Source of the DNA: Acidobacteriota bacterium
GTDB taxonomy: Bacteria > Acidobacteriota > Terriglobia > 2-12-FULL-54-10
NCBI GenBank assembly: GCA_009691245.1
Contig: SHUM01000011.1
Location: forward strand, 1 to 64,000
Length of the DNA: 64,000 bases
Reading direction: 5' to 3'
A program made the translations under genes and the position numbers. Of this stretch, positions 8,242 through 17,588 are shown piece by piece. The notes beneath the pieces are model-generated. The model was not told the DNA's origin, did not search any database, and saw only the letters and a program-made list of their open reading frames with translations. Each line of letters begins with the position of its first letter. The stretch's first letter is position 1.

Positions 8242-9954
8242 TCAATCCCGAAAGTTCACAACGAAGTACCGAACGTTACTAGTGCCGCCCCCGGATCCCG
8301 GGTTCACCACGGTAATCGCATAAGTGCCAACTTCGCTGAGCAACTTCGGGCTAATGACGGCCTCCAGCTTCTTGTCGCCAAGAAATCTCGTGGCCAAATC
8401 CGAAGTATCGAAACGTACGATGGAGTTCGGTTTAAAGCGCTCTCCCCATACTTCGATCTTGACTGAGCCCTGTCCTTGGATTGCGATGGGCGGAGTAATC
8501 TCAGACAGCCTTGGCCCCATGTATTCCAACACGGAGTCCACCGCCACCGCGCGCGGCATGGGATTGCGGAAGTTGGAATCAAGCGTGGTATCCACAACAT
8601 TCCCGTCGAGAATCACCGTGGATATCCTGCGCGTGTTGCGGATATCGGTGAGCGGATCGGCATCCAGAATAATCAAGTCAGCCAGCTTGCCCGGCTCCAG
8701 GGTGCCCAGGTCCTTGTCTTTGCGCAGCAACTCCGCAGGCCATTTGGTGGACGCCATAATGGCCTGCATCGGCGTTACGCCAGCGTCCACCAGCGCTTCC
8801 ATCTCCACATGCATGGAGACGCCGGGAAGGTTGGTAGGCCCAGAGCTTGATCCGGTGTCCGGGCCGGTGATCAGCCGGCCGCCCGCGACGGCGAATCGTT
8901 TGACAAACTCATGCAGTTTCGCCAGACCTTCCTTGCGCCGCGCCATCAGGTCCGCGCTGGGAGAACCGGAAGGCTCCTTGGCTACGCGCAGCCAGAAATT
9001 AAGCCGACGATCGGGAATAAACTTCCAGTTTTTGTCTTCCAGATATTGCAGGGAATCATTGGTCCACTCAGATTTCTTGGGCATCAGATTGACGGACGTG
9101 CGGGTCAGCGTGGGATTGAAAAACACTCCATTTTTGACCAACAAGTCCACCAGTGGGTCAAACGCCGTGACGTCCATGTCCGCCTCGGGGACAGCGGACC
9201 GGCGCGTGCCGTGGGGCACGGTGGCCTCGGTGATGGCCTCGGTGTGCTCGACGAACTTCATGCCGACGCGGGTGGACTCGCGCACATCGCCGGTGTGGCC
9301 CACCACTTCGAGGCCCGCTCTGTGCGCTTCGGCCACCACCGCCTCGAGCAGCTCCGGCGTCAGCGCTTCGTGAACTTTCACTGCGTCCACTCCCTGCCGA
9401 ATCACCTTTCGGGTGATGACACGGGCCTCCTCGGAACTGCGCACGCGGACCTTGTAGCCGGCCAGTTCGGCATTGTCCACCTCGCCGCCGGGCTCAACCG
9501 GGCCGTCAATGATGAGGCCGGTAACAAACATCCGCGGCCCCTTCAGCTTGCCAGACTTCAGCGCCTCGCGCTGGGCGAGGATCCATTCCGTGGGATTGGC
9601 CGTATCGAATACCGTGGTCACTCCGAAGCGGAGAAAAATCTGCGGCATAAAATCCAGAAAATGTATGTGCGCGTCGATCAAGCCTGGCAGGACGAACTTG
9701 TTTTCCGCGCGCACTACCTTGGCGCGCGGCGGTATCGCCACCTGGCCTTTGCTTCCTGCCGCCTTGATGCGCCCCCCCTCGATCACAATGACGGAATCCC
9801 TGAGCGGTGCACGGCCCGTGCCGTCAATCAATGTTGCTCCCTCGATCACCACTGGCTGGTCCTGAGCGGCGACGCGGGTGGGGAATATCCCGCATGCCAC
9901 CGAAAGCAAAATAGCTATGGCGGACAAGAGCTTGCAGATTGAGTTAAGTTTCAT
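8242..9954 (-). CDS. Secreted amidohydrolase with C-terminal Ig-like domain
   Basis: A 570-residue protein of the imidazolonepropionase-like amidohydrolase group. The start at 9954 is chosen because a GGAG site precedes it and a signal peptide (MKLNSICKLLSAIAILLSVA) begins there; the frame is open for 27 further codons upstream. The metal-binding HxH is at residues 96 and 98 in GLIDAHIHF, with later metal/catalytic positions in VVGHTGDV, FVEHTEAI and ITGPDTG. The last 90 or so residues resemble an IPT/TIG Ig-like fold. Such enzymes hydrolyse cyclic amides, peptides or related C-N bonds in the periplasm. The substrate cannot be read from sequence. It stands alone, divergent from the TonB receptor at 10234. 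Confidence 0.85.
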   Translation of the reverse strand: MKLNSICKLLSAIAILLSVACGIFPTRVAAQDQPVVIEGATLIDGTGRAPLRDSVIVIEGGRIKAAGSKGQVAIPPRAKVVRAENKFVLPGLIDAHIHFLDFMPQIFLRFGVTTVFDTANPTEWILAQREALKSGKLKGPRMFVTGLIIDGPVEPGGEVDNAELAGYKVRVRSSEEARVITRKVIRQGVDAVKVHEALTPELLEAVVAEAHRAGLEVVGHTGDVRESTRVGMKFVEHTEAITEATVPHGTRRSAVPEADMDVTAFDPLVDLLVKNGVFFNPTLTRTSVNLMPKKSEWTNDSLQYLEDKNWKFIPDRRLNFWLRVAKEPSGSPSADLMARRKEGLAKLHEFVKRFAVAGGRLITGPDTGSSSGPTNLPGVSMHVEMEALVDAGVTPMQAIMASTKWPAELLRKDKDLGTLEPGKLADLIILDADPLTDIRNTRRISTVILDGNVVDTTLDSNFRNPMPRAVAVDSVLEYMGPRLSEITPPIAIQGQGSVKIEVWGERFKPNSIVRFDTSDLATRFLGDKKLEAVISPKLLSEVGTYAITVVNPGSGGGTSNVRYFVVNFRD

Positions 9955-10117
9955 GTCGTTCTCCGCTTGTAGTTTCCCGCCGGGGACATTGCGGCGCTTG
10001 CCGCAGAGCTCACTTTGAGTAACCGCGCTGCGCATCGCTTAGATCATACCACCGAAAATTTCGTGCAGGCAGGGAACTCCAAGCTGTCCTGACCCTGCCG
10101 AGAGGCCTCCGTAATTC

Positions 10118-10147
10118 TTGACCTCCACCATACATATCTGATACATA
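10118..10147 (+). promoter_or_regulatory. Candidate sigma-70 promoter for the 10234 operon
   Basis: TTGACC at 10118-10123 and TACATA at 10142-10147 with an 18-bp spacer, about 85 bp before the receptor start. The -10 element is imperfect, so this is a plausible rather than secure assignment. Confidence 0.4.
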
Positions 10148-10233
10148 GTCTGTAACAAAATTGTATTCGCGGGGCGATTGGTCAGTTCAAGTCACCTTAA
10201 GCGCAGCAGGGCGGCTGCCGAAAAGAGGGTTTC

Positions 10234-13200
10234 ATGGGCAAGATACTTTCCATTTTATTGTGCGCGCTGCTCGTATGTGCGCAGTTGGCGATGAGCCAAG
10301 CGACGACCGGAACGATCTCCGGCGTAGTAACGGATAGTTCAGGTGGAGTGCTCCCCGGAGCCACGCTAACCATCCTGAACGAAGATACCGGCATAGCCCG
10401 CACGGCGCAGTCGGACGCGCAGGGGCACTACCTGGCTCCGCTGCTCGCGCTGGGCAGATACAAGGTAACGGTCTCAGTGGAAGGATTCCAGACTGAGATA
10501 CGCAGCGGCATTGTGCTCACCGTGGGCCGCGAGGCCGTGGTGAATCTGGCGCTGTCAGTGGGCGCGGTATCGCAGACGGTGGAGGTAAGCGGCGAAGCTC
10601 CGCTGGTCGAGTCCACCACATCCTCCGTTGGCGGACTGGTGGATGAGCGCACCATCCGCGAGTTGCCCCTCAATGGTCGCAGCTACGACCAGCTCGCGCT
10701 GCTCGAAGCGGGCGTAACATCATATGGCGGCGGCGCCACCAGCGGCGGCTTCCTCTATGGCACCGGCACGCGCTTCAGCGTGGCCGGGAGCCGCTCCTAC
10801 AATAATAGTTATCTGCTCGACGGCATGGACATCAACGACTCCGGCAACGGCACGCCGGGCGGCGCGGCGGGCACCAACCTGGGCGTTGACGCCATCCGCG
10901 AATTCAAAATTGTTACCAGCCTGTTCAGCGCCGAGACCGGCCGGGCCACCGGCGCGGTGATCTCCGCGGTTACGAAATCGGGAGCCAATGACTATCACGG
11001 CAATCTGTTTCACTTCATCCGCAACAGCGCCATGGACGCGCGCAACTTCTTCGACGTGCGCAACGCCCCCAATCCCACGCCGGTCCCGGCCTTCAAGCGC
11101 AACCAGTTCGGCGGCACGGTAGGCGGACCGATCAAACGCGACCGGACATTTTATTTTGGCGCTTATGAAGGCATGCGCGAACGGCTGGCCACCACGCAGA
11201 TTGCCACCGTGCCGTCGGTAACGGCCAAGAATGGAACCCTGGCGGGCGGCCGAGTGGTTGCCGTCAGTCCCGCCATTCGGCCCTTCCTGGTCTTGTGGCC
11301 CGATCCGAACGGGCGCGATTTCGGCGATGGCACCGCCGAGTTCATCACCTCGCCTTCCCGGCCGACCAATCAGGATTACTTCATGGTGCGCGTGGACCAC
11401 CAGCTCACTTCAAAGCATAGTCTGTTCGGCCGCTACACCTTCGATGACGATTCGCGCCGTGCGCTCACCAACGTGGCCACTTCCGAAGACACCTCCGATG
11501 CCCGTCGGCAATATGTAACTCTGCAACTGAGCAGCGTGCTCAGCTCGAATCTGCTGAACTCGGCCCGCTTCGGCATCAACCGCTCCATTTCATTGACCGA
11601 TAATCTGCCCACCTCGGCGATTCCCGACGGCCTGTCGTTCATTCCCGGCCAGCCCATTGGAGTGATCGGCATCGGCGGGCGCGCGGCCGGCGCGGCGTTG
11701 ATTATCGCCAATGCGGGCACCAGCGACACCGCTCCGCGCTTCGCTTATTACAGTGTCTTTGAAGCCGCCGATGACGTTACCTTTATCCGCGGACGGCACT
11801 CCTGGAAATTCGGCGGCAACCTCAAAGGGATGCGCGACAACACCGCGCAGAACACTTCCTTGCGCGGCATCTATCGCTTCGACAGTTTTGAAACCGTGCT
11901 CACTGCCACGCCCAATAACTTTGGCGCGGTGCGTCCGGGCCAGAGCGCATATCGCGGATTCCGCCAGAAATTGTTCGCCCTGTTTGCCCAGGATGACTTC
12001 CGCATGAATTCGCGCCTGACGCTGAATCTGGGATTTCGCTGGGAAGCCGTCTCGGACCCCTCCGAGTCGAACAACCTGGCGTCGCGCTTGATGAATGTCT
12101 CCGACCGGGCTTTCACGCAGGATGACGTTTTCATGGAGATCACCAGCAAGAATTTCGAGCCCCGCGTCGGCTTTGCCTGGCAGGCGAACGGAAGCGGCAA
12201 GACCGTGCTGCGCGGCGGGTTCGGCATCTTCCACGATCAGATCCTTCCGGTCTATTATGCCGTGGCCGTCACCAAGTATCCGCCGTTTTATGAGCGCCTG
12301 GCCGTGGCGCCCACGGTGGCTCAGCCGCTGCGCTTCCCGGACGCCTACACGCAGTTGGCCGGTTCCGGCCTGGTGGCGATTAACGGCGTGGCGCCGTTTC
12401 TGAAGACTCCGTCGAAAAATCACTACACGCTCACGCTGCAGCAGCAGATCTTCGAGGACATGGTGCTCGAAGTGGGCTATGTCGGATCGAAGGGCACCAA
12501 CGTGCCGCGTTACGCCGAGCTGAACACGCGGGCGTATCAGCTCGTGAACGGCCAGAAAACTTTCACCGCCGGCGCGCCGCGCATGAATCCGTTCTTCGAT
12601 GAGATTCGTCCGCTGCTCACCGACACCAACGCGCACTACGACGGTATGCAAGTGAAGTTCAAACGCGCCAGCAGCCGCAACCTCCAGTTCCAGATTTCCT
12701 ACACCTACTCGAAGGCGCTCGACAGCGCCTCGACCGTGGCCACTGCCGACAACTCCCGCGAAGCGCAGGCCTCGCTCGACCCGGAAGACCCGGCACGCGA
12801 CAAGGCCCGCGCCTCGTTCGACGCGACCAATAATCTGGTGATCAACGTGGGCTATCCGCTGCCCGTGGCCTTCGACAACAAGATTGCTTCCACCGTGCTG
12901 GGCGGCTGGGAGTTCAGCGGCATCGCCACCTTCACCGACGGCCAGCCGTTCAGCGCGCGGCTGGGTTTTGACCGCGCCCTCAACCTCGGCGGCGGTCGCG
13001 CCGACCGGCCTGACCTGAAGGCCGGGTCCAGCCAGAATTCGGTGTTCGAAAATCCCACCGCGGATCGCTGGTATGATCCCAGCGCCTTCACCCTTCCCAC
13101 CGCCGGCACCTACGGCAATTTGGGGCGCAACACGCTGGTGGGACCGGGCCGGCAGACCATTGATCTGTCGCTGGTGAAGCGCTTCACGCTGTCCGAGTCC

Positions 13201-13374
13201 GCCGACTTCCAGGTGCGCACCGAGCTCTTCAACATCCTCAATCGCGCCAACTTCGGCCTGCCGCAGAACGTCCCGCTGACCAATACTGGAGCCATCAGCG
13301 CGAGCGCCGGAAGAATCACCGACACGGTAACCACCTCGCGGCAGATTCAGATCGGGATGAAGCTGACGTTTTAA
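10234..13374 (+). CDS. Oar-type TonB-dependent receptor
   Basis: A 1046-residue outer-membrane receptor built like the one at 2263-5481. Signal peptide 1-21, carboxypeptidase-regulatory domain about 25-105 (GVVTDSSGGVLPGATLTILN), plug with ELPLNGRSYDQLALLEAG, then a barrel ending QIQIGMKLTF. AGAGGG precedes the ATG. It is the first gene of a three-gene plus-strand set with a small cytochrome c (13410) and a haem-containing Vgb-like protein (13814), so it may import a substrate that these periplasmic proteins oxidise or cleave. The ligand is unknown. Confidence 0.93.
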   Translation: MGKILSILLCALLVCAQLAMSQATTGTISGVVTDSSGGVLPGATLTILNEDTGIARTAQSDAQGHYLAPLLALGRYKVTVSVEGFQTEIRSGIVLTVGREAVVNLALSVGAVSQTVEVSGEAPLVESTTSSVGGLVDERTIRELPLNGRSYDQLALLEAGVTSYGGGATSGGFLYGTGTRFSVAGSRSYNNSYLLDGMDINDSGNGTPGGAAGTNLGVDAIREFKIVTSLFSAETGRATGAVISAVTKSGANDYHGNLFHFIRNSAMDARNFFDVRNAPNPTPVPAFKRNQFGGTVGGPIKRDRTFYFGAYEGMRERLATTQIATVPSVTAKNGTLAGGRVVAVSPAIRPFLVLWPDPNGRDFGDGTAEFITSPSRPTNQDYFMVRVDHQLTSKHSLFGRYTFDDDSRRALTNVATSEDTSDARRQYVTLQLSSVLSSNLLNSARFGINRSISLTDNLPTSAIPDGLSFIPGQPIGVIGIGGRAAGAALIIANAGTSDTAPRFAYYSVFEAADDVTFIRGRHSWKFGGNLKGMRDNTAQNTSLRGIYRFDSFETVLTATPNNFGAVRPGQSAYRGFRQKLFALFAQDDFRMNSRLTLNLGFRWEAVSDPSESNNLASRLMNVSDRAFTQDDVFMEITSKNFEPRVGFAWQANGSGKTVLRGGFGIFHDQILPVYYAVAVTKYPPFYERLAVAPTVAQPLRFPDAYTQLAGSGLVAINGVAPFLKTPSKNHYTLTLQQQIFEDMVLEVGYVGSKGTNVPRYAELNTRAYQLVNGQKTFTAGAPRMNPFFDEIRPLLTDTNAHYDGMQVKFKRASSRNLQFQISYTYSKALDSASTVATADNSREAQASLDPEDPARDKARASFDATNNLVINVGYPLPVAFDNKIASTVLGGWEFSGIATFTDGQPFSARLGFDRALNLGGGRADRPDLKAGSSQNSVFENPTADRWYDPSAFTLPTAGTYGNLGRNTLVGPGRQTIDLSLVKRFTLSESADFQVRTELFNILNRANFGLPQNVPLTNTGAISASAGRITDTVTTSRQIQIGMKLTF

Positions 13375-13409
13375 GATTCCGCAGTTTTTCTTTAGGGGAG
13401 TTGGCTGAC

Positions 13410-13793
13410 ATGAAGGTTTGTTCCCTGTCGAGGTCGCTGCTGGCGATAGTTTTTGTGAGCAGTTGTTTCATGGCAAGACTTGCGGCGCAGTCCGGCTCAT
13501 CGTCAGCCGTTAGTCAGCAACCCGTGCTCAACGAGCAGCAGCAGGCCGGTCGCGGCTTGTTCCTGCAGAACTGTTCCTACTGCCATCTGCCGACCAAAGA
13601 AAACAACAAGAGCACCGCAGAGGGAACCACGGTCGGCCCGCTTTTGAAGGGGCTGATGCAGGGCTCCAAGCCGCGGCCTGAAGCTGTGGTGCGCGGATTC
13701 ATCCTCAAGGGAACCGCCAAGATGCCGGGGTTCCAGTACGCATTCCAGCCGAAGGAAATGGACCAGATCATCGCTTATCTGAAAACTCTCTAG
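13410..13793 (+). CDS. Small secreted cytochrome c
   Basis: A 127-residue monohaem cytochrome. The ATG at 13410 is preferred over a TTG at 13401 because AGGGGAG lies 9 bp upstream. Signal peptide about 1-27 (ending LAAQ). Haem motif CSYCH is near residues 52-56, and a C-terminal methionine in TAKMPGF fits the sixth ligand of class I cytochromes. It lies 35 bp after the TonB receptor and 20 bp before the haem/beta-propeller gene, so the three are probably co-transcribed. Likely an electron carrier for the operon's oxidation step (inference). Confidence 0.85.
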   Translation: MKVCSLSRSLLAIVFVSSCFMARLAAQSGSSSAVSQQPVLNEQQQAGRGLFLQNCSYCHLPTKENNKSTAEGTTVGPLLKGLMQGSKPRPEAVVRGFILKGTAKMPGFQYAFQPKEMDQIIAYLKTL

Positions 13794-13813
13794 GCCTGTG
13801 GAGGGAACTCGTG

Positions 13814-15577
13814 ATGCTACGTTATCGTGATGCGCTCAAAGCTATTCCATTGTTGGCCCTCGCGGGGTTGGCTGTGCTGGCGGCGTCGCACGCCGTGCAG
13901 GCGCAGTCGCCGGCGCGCGCCCAGACGCCGCTGGCCGGTGTGGTGAAGGGCGATGACGGCAAGCCCATGGAAGGCGTGGCTGTCTCCGCGCGCGAGCAGA
14001 ACAAGACCTTCACTACTTCCGTGTTCACCAACCAGGCCGGTGAGTACTCTTTCCCCACGTTGGCCGACGGGCAGTATAGCGTGTGGGCGCAAGCCGTGGG
14101 CTTCGACACTTCCCGCGCGCAAGCTGCCGTCGCCGCCGGCAAAAACACGCAGCAGGATTTCAAGTTGAAGCCATTGAAGGACTTTCATCACCAGCTTTCT
14201 GCCACCGAGTGGACCGACAGCCTGCCTGACTCCACGCCTGCGGACCGCAGAATGCAGCAACTCGTGCACAACAATTGCAGCTCCTGCCACATCGCAGGAT
14301 TCATCCTGTCCAAACGCTTCGACGCGAACGGTTGGGCCATGATGATCAATTACATGCTGGAGCGCGAGATGCGCCCCGAGGCGGCCAACTACAAACTCAT
14401 TCAGTCGTACAAAGAGGATATCGCCGGATATCTGGCCAAGGTGCGCGGATCGCAGGCAGACGTGATGAAGTGGAAGCCGCAGCCGCGCCTGAAGGGCGAG
14501 GCGACGCAGGTGGTGGTGACGGAGTTTGATTTGCCACGCGGCGACATGCCGCACAGCGTCCATGACGGAAGCGACTGGTCCGGCGGCATCCCCTCGAAGT
14601 ATGAAGGCGAGGCCGCGCATGACTCCGCGATGGACAAGGACGGCAACGTGTTCTTCACCGACAACAGCACGCCGAACCGGACCATTGGCAAGCTTGATCC
14701 GAAGACCGGGAAGGTTACCGGATACATGTTGGCCGATAAGGAAGGTTACGCGGTACGCACGCACGGATCGGTAACGGATCAGAAGGGTATCATCTGGGTC
14801 ACCAACGGCACCGACGGTACCATGATGAGTTTCGATCCCAGGACCGAGAAGTTCAAGAATTATCCGAAGCCCGCTTTGCTCACGCGTGGCATTGGCCCGA
14901 CCATTACGGTTGATTCCAAAGGAATGCTGTGGTCCACGCAGTCAAACGGCGTGTTCAAGTTGAATCCTGAGACCGGCGAGTACACCGAGTACAAGTCATT
15001 CAGCAAGGGCGGCGGCCCTTACGGCATCGCTGTGGACGCGGAGGACAACATCTGGTTCGCGCAAATCAGCACGGATCGCGTGGGCTATGTGAACAGTCGC
15101 ACGGGTGAAGTCGGAGAAGTGGTGCTGCCCGCATGGACGGGGGAGGTCAGCGCCAAGGATCGTGAGATCGGTGAGCGCACCGGCGCGATCACCAACGCCG
15201 CACCGCTGACGCAGAAAGGCCCGCGCCGCATGGGCGCCGATCGTCGAGGCGGCGCCGTGTGGGTGGCCGAGTATTGGACCGGGCAACTCGCGAAGATCGA
15301 CATTCACACCAAGAAGGTGACTGAGTATGCGGTGCCTTCGCGATACTCGCATCCTTATGCCGTGGTGGTGGACAAGAACCACATGGTCTGGGTCTCGCTG
15401 ATGAACTCGGACCGCATCCTGCGCTTCAATCCATTCACGGAGCAATTCACGGAGTTCCCTCTGGCCACGCTGGGTAGCGAGGCGCGCTTCATCGATATTG
15501 ACGACACACCCGATAGGCCCGCCGTCTGGCTGCCTTACTCACGCACAAACAAACTGGGCCGGGTGGAGTTTCGCTAA
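13814..15577 (+). CDS. Carboxypeptidase-regulatory / cytochrome c / Vgb-like beta-propeller fusion
   Basis: A 587-residue secreted protein with three parts. After a signal peptide (about 1-30) comes a carboxypeptidase-regulatory Ig-like domain (about 40-118), then a cytochrome segment with CSSCH near residues 155-159, then a long propeller (about 225-587). The propeller repeats units such as IWVTNGTDGTMMSFDPRTEK, typical of virginiamycin B lyase/SMP-30-like proteins. Family knowledge: Vgb linearises streptogramin B by elimination, but most propellers of this type in environmental bacteria have unknown substrates. GGAGGG lies about 9 bp before ATG 13814; GTG 13811 is an alternative. The haem next to a lyase-type propeller suggests a redox enzyme rather than antibiotic resistance. 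Confidence 0.85.
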   Translation: MLRYRDALKAIPLLALAGLAVLAASHAVQAQSPARAQTPLAGVVKGDDGKPMEGVAVSAREQNKTFTTSVFTNQAGEYSFPTLADGQYSVWAQAVGFDTSRAQAAVAAGKNTQQDFKLKPLKDFHHQLSATEWTDSLPDSTPADRRMQQLVHNNCSSCHIAGFILSKRFDANGWAMMINYMLEREMRPEAANYKLIQSYKEDIAGYLAKVRGSQADVMKWKPQPRLKGEATQVVVTEFDLPRGDMPHSVHDGSDWSGGIPSKYEGEAAHDSAMDKDGNVFFTDNSTPNRTIGKLDPKTGKVTGYMLADKEGYAVRTHGSVTDQKGIIWVTNGTDGTMMSFDPRTEKFKNYPKPALLTRGIGPTITVDSKGMLWSTQSNGVFKLNPETGEYTEYKSFSKGGGPYGIAVDAEDNIWFAQISTDRVGYVNSRTGEVGEVVLPAWTGEVSAKDREIGERTGAITNAAPLTQKGPRRMGADRRGGAVWVAEYWTGQLAKIDIHTKKVTEYAVPSRYSHPYAVVVDKNHMVWVSLMNSDRILRFNPFTEQFTEFPLATLGSEARFIDIDDTPDRPAVWLPYSRTNKLGRVEFR

Positions 15578-15842
15578 AAGCTGGTCGCCAAGCAGGTGAT
15601 CGAACATCGCGCCGCAATTTTTTTCAGTGACTCGCAGCCCCGGTTGCCCACTTTGGAAAAGCGGTGCTTCCGCAATCTACTGTTGGTCAGATCATCGCAA
15701 TTTACTGATTTTATGATCCTTAATGGCAATTTTTGCAAACAGTAGGTCTCCAACACCGAAAATCCAAAATAAGCGTATTGGTTTTAATAAGATATGGCTT
15801 AGCCACCAACAATTGATTGCGGAAGCACTGCCAGTAGCAGAT
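15578..15842. other. AT-richer intergenic stretch
   Basis: No gene recognised. The sequence is clearly more AT-rich than its left neighbour and leads into a receptor gene remnant, so it may be debris of a deleted region. Confidence 0.35.
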
Positions 15843-15991
15843 GGCTTAATCGCGCCAATTCTGCCCAGCCGAGCGGAACGGCGTACGCGGGTGTGGCCAA
15901 TGTAGAAAACGCGCTGGCTTCCGCAAGCAGGCCCACCCGAACAGTGAGCACTGCGCGAAAGATACAACTGTCGCTGCGAGTCCGCTTCTAG
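15843..15991 (+). pseudogene. Remnant of a TonB receptor C-terminus
   Basis: The frame ending at the TAG of 15989-15991 reads WLNRANSAQPSGTAYAGV near its start and STARKIQLSLRVRF at its end. That is the standard end of an Oar-type receptor (compare ILNRANFGLPQ and QIQIGMKLTF in the intact receptor at 10234). No start or upstream barrel is present. This is the 3' stump of a lost receptor gene, directly ahead of another truncated gene. Confidence 0.7.
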
Positions 15992-16107
15992 GTCTGGAAA
16001 ATGGCCGTTGAGCCAGTTGGCGGCTAGGTTAGATGAATCAGGGAAGTTATTTGGGATGAAGTGGTTAGATGATGCCTCGTGCTGTTGAAGGAGGTTCCGC
16101 AATCTTG

Positions 16108-16136
16108 TTGACTTATTAAGGGGATGTTGGTATAAC
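16108..16136 (+). promoter_or_regulatory. Strong sigma-70-type promoter
   Basis: TTGACT (16108-16113) and TATAAC (16131-16136) are separated by exactly 17 bp, close to consensus. It points at the truncated haem-protein gene starting near 16221. It may still drive transcription through the remnants and into the metallo-hydrolase at 17589. Confidence 0.65.
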
Positions 16137-16220
16137 GGCGATAGTTAAAGGACTGTCTGGACTAGGCAATAGGTTAGCTCCTAAGGAGCGCCGCTTGTTT
16201 GGGGGAAGCGCGCAGGTTTC

Positions 16221-17053
16221 TTGGCTAAGTGCTGCAAACCGTTTAGGGCCAGATGCTTTAGGGTTAGCATACGATGCCTAATCTGGTCTAGCCTTCTGCT
16301 TGGCGTCGTTGCACTCTCACCTGTCAGGGCGCTTGCGGCTCCAGCGCAAGAAGTCAGTGTTTCCTCCCGTCAGAAATTGATCAATCAGTATTGTGTCAGT
16401 TGTCACAATTCAAAGCTCCAGACGGCTGGTTTGATGCTTGATGGTGAAGATGTGGCGCAACCGGTTGACCATGCGGGATTATGGGAAAAAGTGATCCGCA
16501 AGCTGCGGGCAGGACAGATGCCCCCGGGCGGAATGCCCAGGCCGGAGCCCGCGGCGCTCACGGAATTAGCCGCTTATCTGGAAGCAGCACTGGACCGGGC
16601 GGCGGCGCAGAGCCCCAATCCTGGCAGGCCAACGGCAATCCACCGCTTGAATCGGGCTGAATATTCCAACGCCATTCGCGATTTGCTTGGTCTGGAGATT
16701 GATTCCCAATCATTGCTTCCAACTGATTCTGCTGATCATGGCTTCGACAACAACGGCGAGGTTCTCTCCCTGTCCCCGGTCTTGATGGAGAGGTACATGA
16801 TTGCCGGAGGCAGAATCAGCAGACTGGCCATAGGCGATCCCGTTTTCCGGCCGGTCGCGGAGACTTACAGCGTTTCCCGTGGTTTGATTCAGGAAAGCCG
16901 CATGAGCGAGCAGCTTCCCTTCGGGTCACGCGGGGGGCTCGCCGTCTCCCATCGGTTTCCCCTGGATGGCGAATACATCATTCGAATCACCTTGCAGCGG
17001 GATGAGCAGGGATACATCAAAGGGCTGCGGGAACCGCATCTGATGGATGTTCG
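16221..17053 (+). pseudogene. 5' fragment of a planctomycete-type cytochrome (DUF1587) gene
   Basis: The first 278 or so codons encode a signal segment, a haem motif CVSCH near residues 58-62, then NRAEYSNAIRDLLGLEID and [20 protein letters not shown]. They align with the intact 836-residue protein at 28497-31007 ([38 protein letters not shown]). Similarity stops after MDVR at 17053, where the intact protein continues for over 500 residues. From there the frame enters ankyrin sequence out of phase and ends at 17159. The start codon is uncertain; TTG 16221 has only a distant GGGGGAAG. Confidence 0.8.
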
Positions 17054-17485
17054 ACAGGAACTACTCCATTTTTCCTGGCAGCCGCGTCAGCCGACGTTCA
17101 TCTCATGCAGGTGCTGGCTGAAGGTGGAGCCAATCCACGCACCGTTTCAAAAGACCTGATGAACCCGTTGCTGGCGATTGTATTGCTGGCGGCAAAACGG
17201 CCGAAGCAGGCCATGGAGGCCTCGGATCTGGCCTTGCGGCTTGGCGTGGATATCAACGGAGCCGATAAGGACGGGCAGACTGCGCTGCACGAAGCAGCTT
17301 CCGTCGGCTCGCTCGAATTGATTCGCTATCTGGTTGGTAAAGGCGCGAATCTGGGCGCGAAGAATAAGAAGGGACGTACTCCTTTGGAAATGGTGGAAGC
17401 AGGTGAAGTCGAAACAGATGAGTATTCCTTGAATCCACCTGAGCCGACGGCCAAGCTGCTGCGCGAATTGGCCACCGGGAAGTAG
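17054..17485 (+). pseudogene. 3' fragment of an ankyrin-repeat gene
   Basis: In the third frame the sequence reads GTTPFFLAAASADVHLMQVL from about 17057 and continues through ankyrin repeats (GQTALHEAASVGSLELIRYL) to the stop at 17485. No start codon or signal peptide lies upstream in this frame; it begins exactly where the cytochrome fragment ends. In the intact operon (25448-31007) an ankyrin gene is the third gene after the cytochrome and DUF1552 genes. The junction therefore fits one deletion that removed the middle of a second copy of that operon. An internal ATG at 17105 could allow a 126-residue product, but it lacks export signals. Confidence 0.75.
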
Positions 17486-17588
17486 AAGACTTTATTCCGC
17501 ACTGACTCGCGGCAAAGCAGTCGGTACTTTCCTTTTGCGAATCATCCATTCACTGCACAAATATTCAGAGTTGAGGAGATAGACTGAC

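Noticed and set aside
8060-8245. A 61-codon minus-strand frame upstream of nothing recognisable
   Set aside because: No ribosome site, odd composition and overlap with the amidohydrolase end; likely chance.
8324-9373. Long plus-strand frame (349 codons) opposite the amidohydrolase
   Set aside because: Antisense shadow of a strong gene; no signal peptide, motif or ribosome site.
11590-12651. Long minus-strand frame opposite the TonB receptor
   Set aside because: Arises from high-GC third positions of the receptor gene; composition is not protein-like.
13814-15577. Streptogramin-resistance gene vgb
   Set aside because: The propeller resembles Vgb, but the fused haem and regulatory domains and the operon context point to a redox role.
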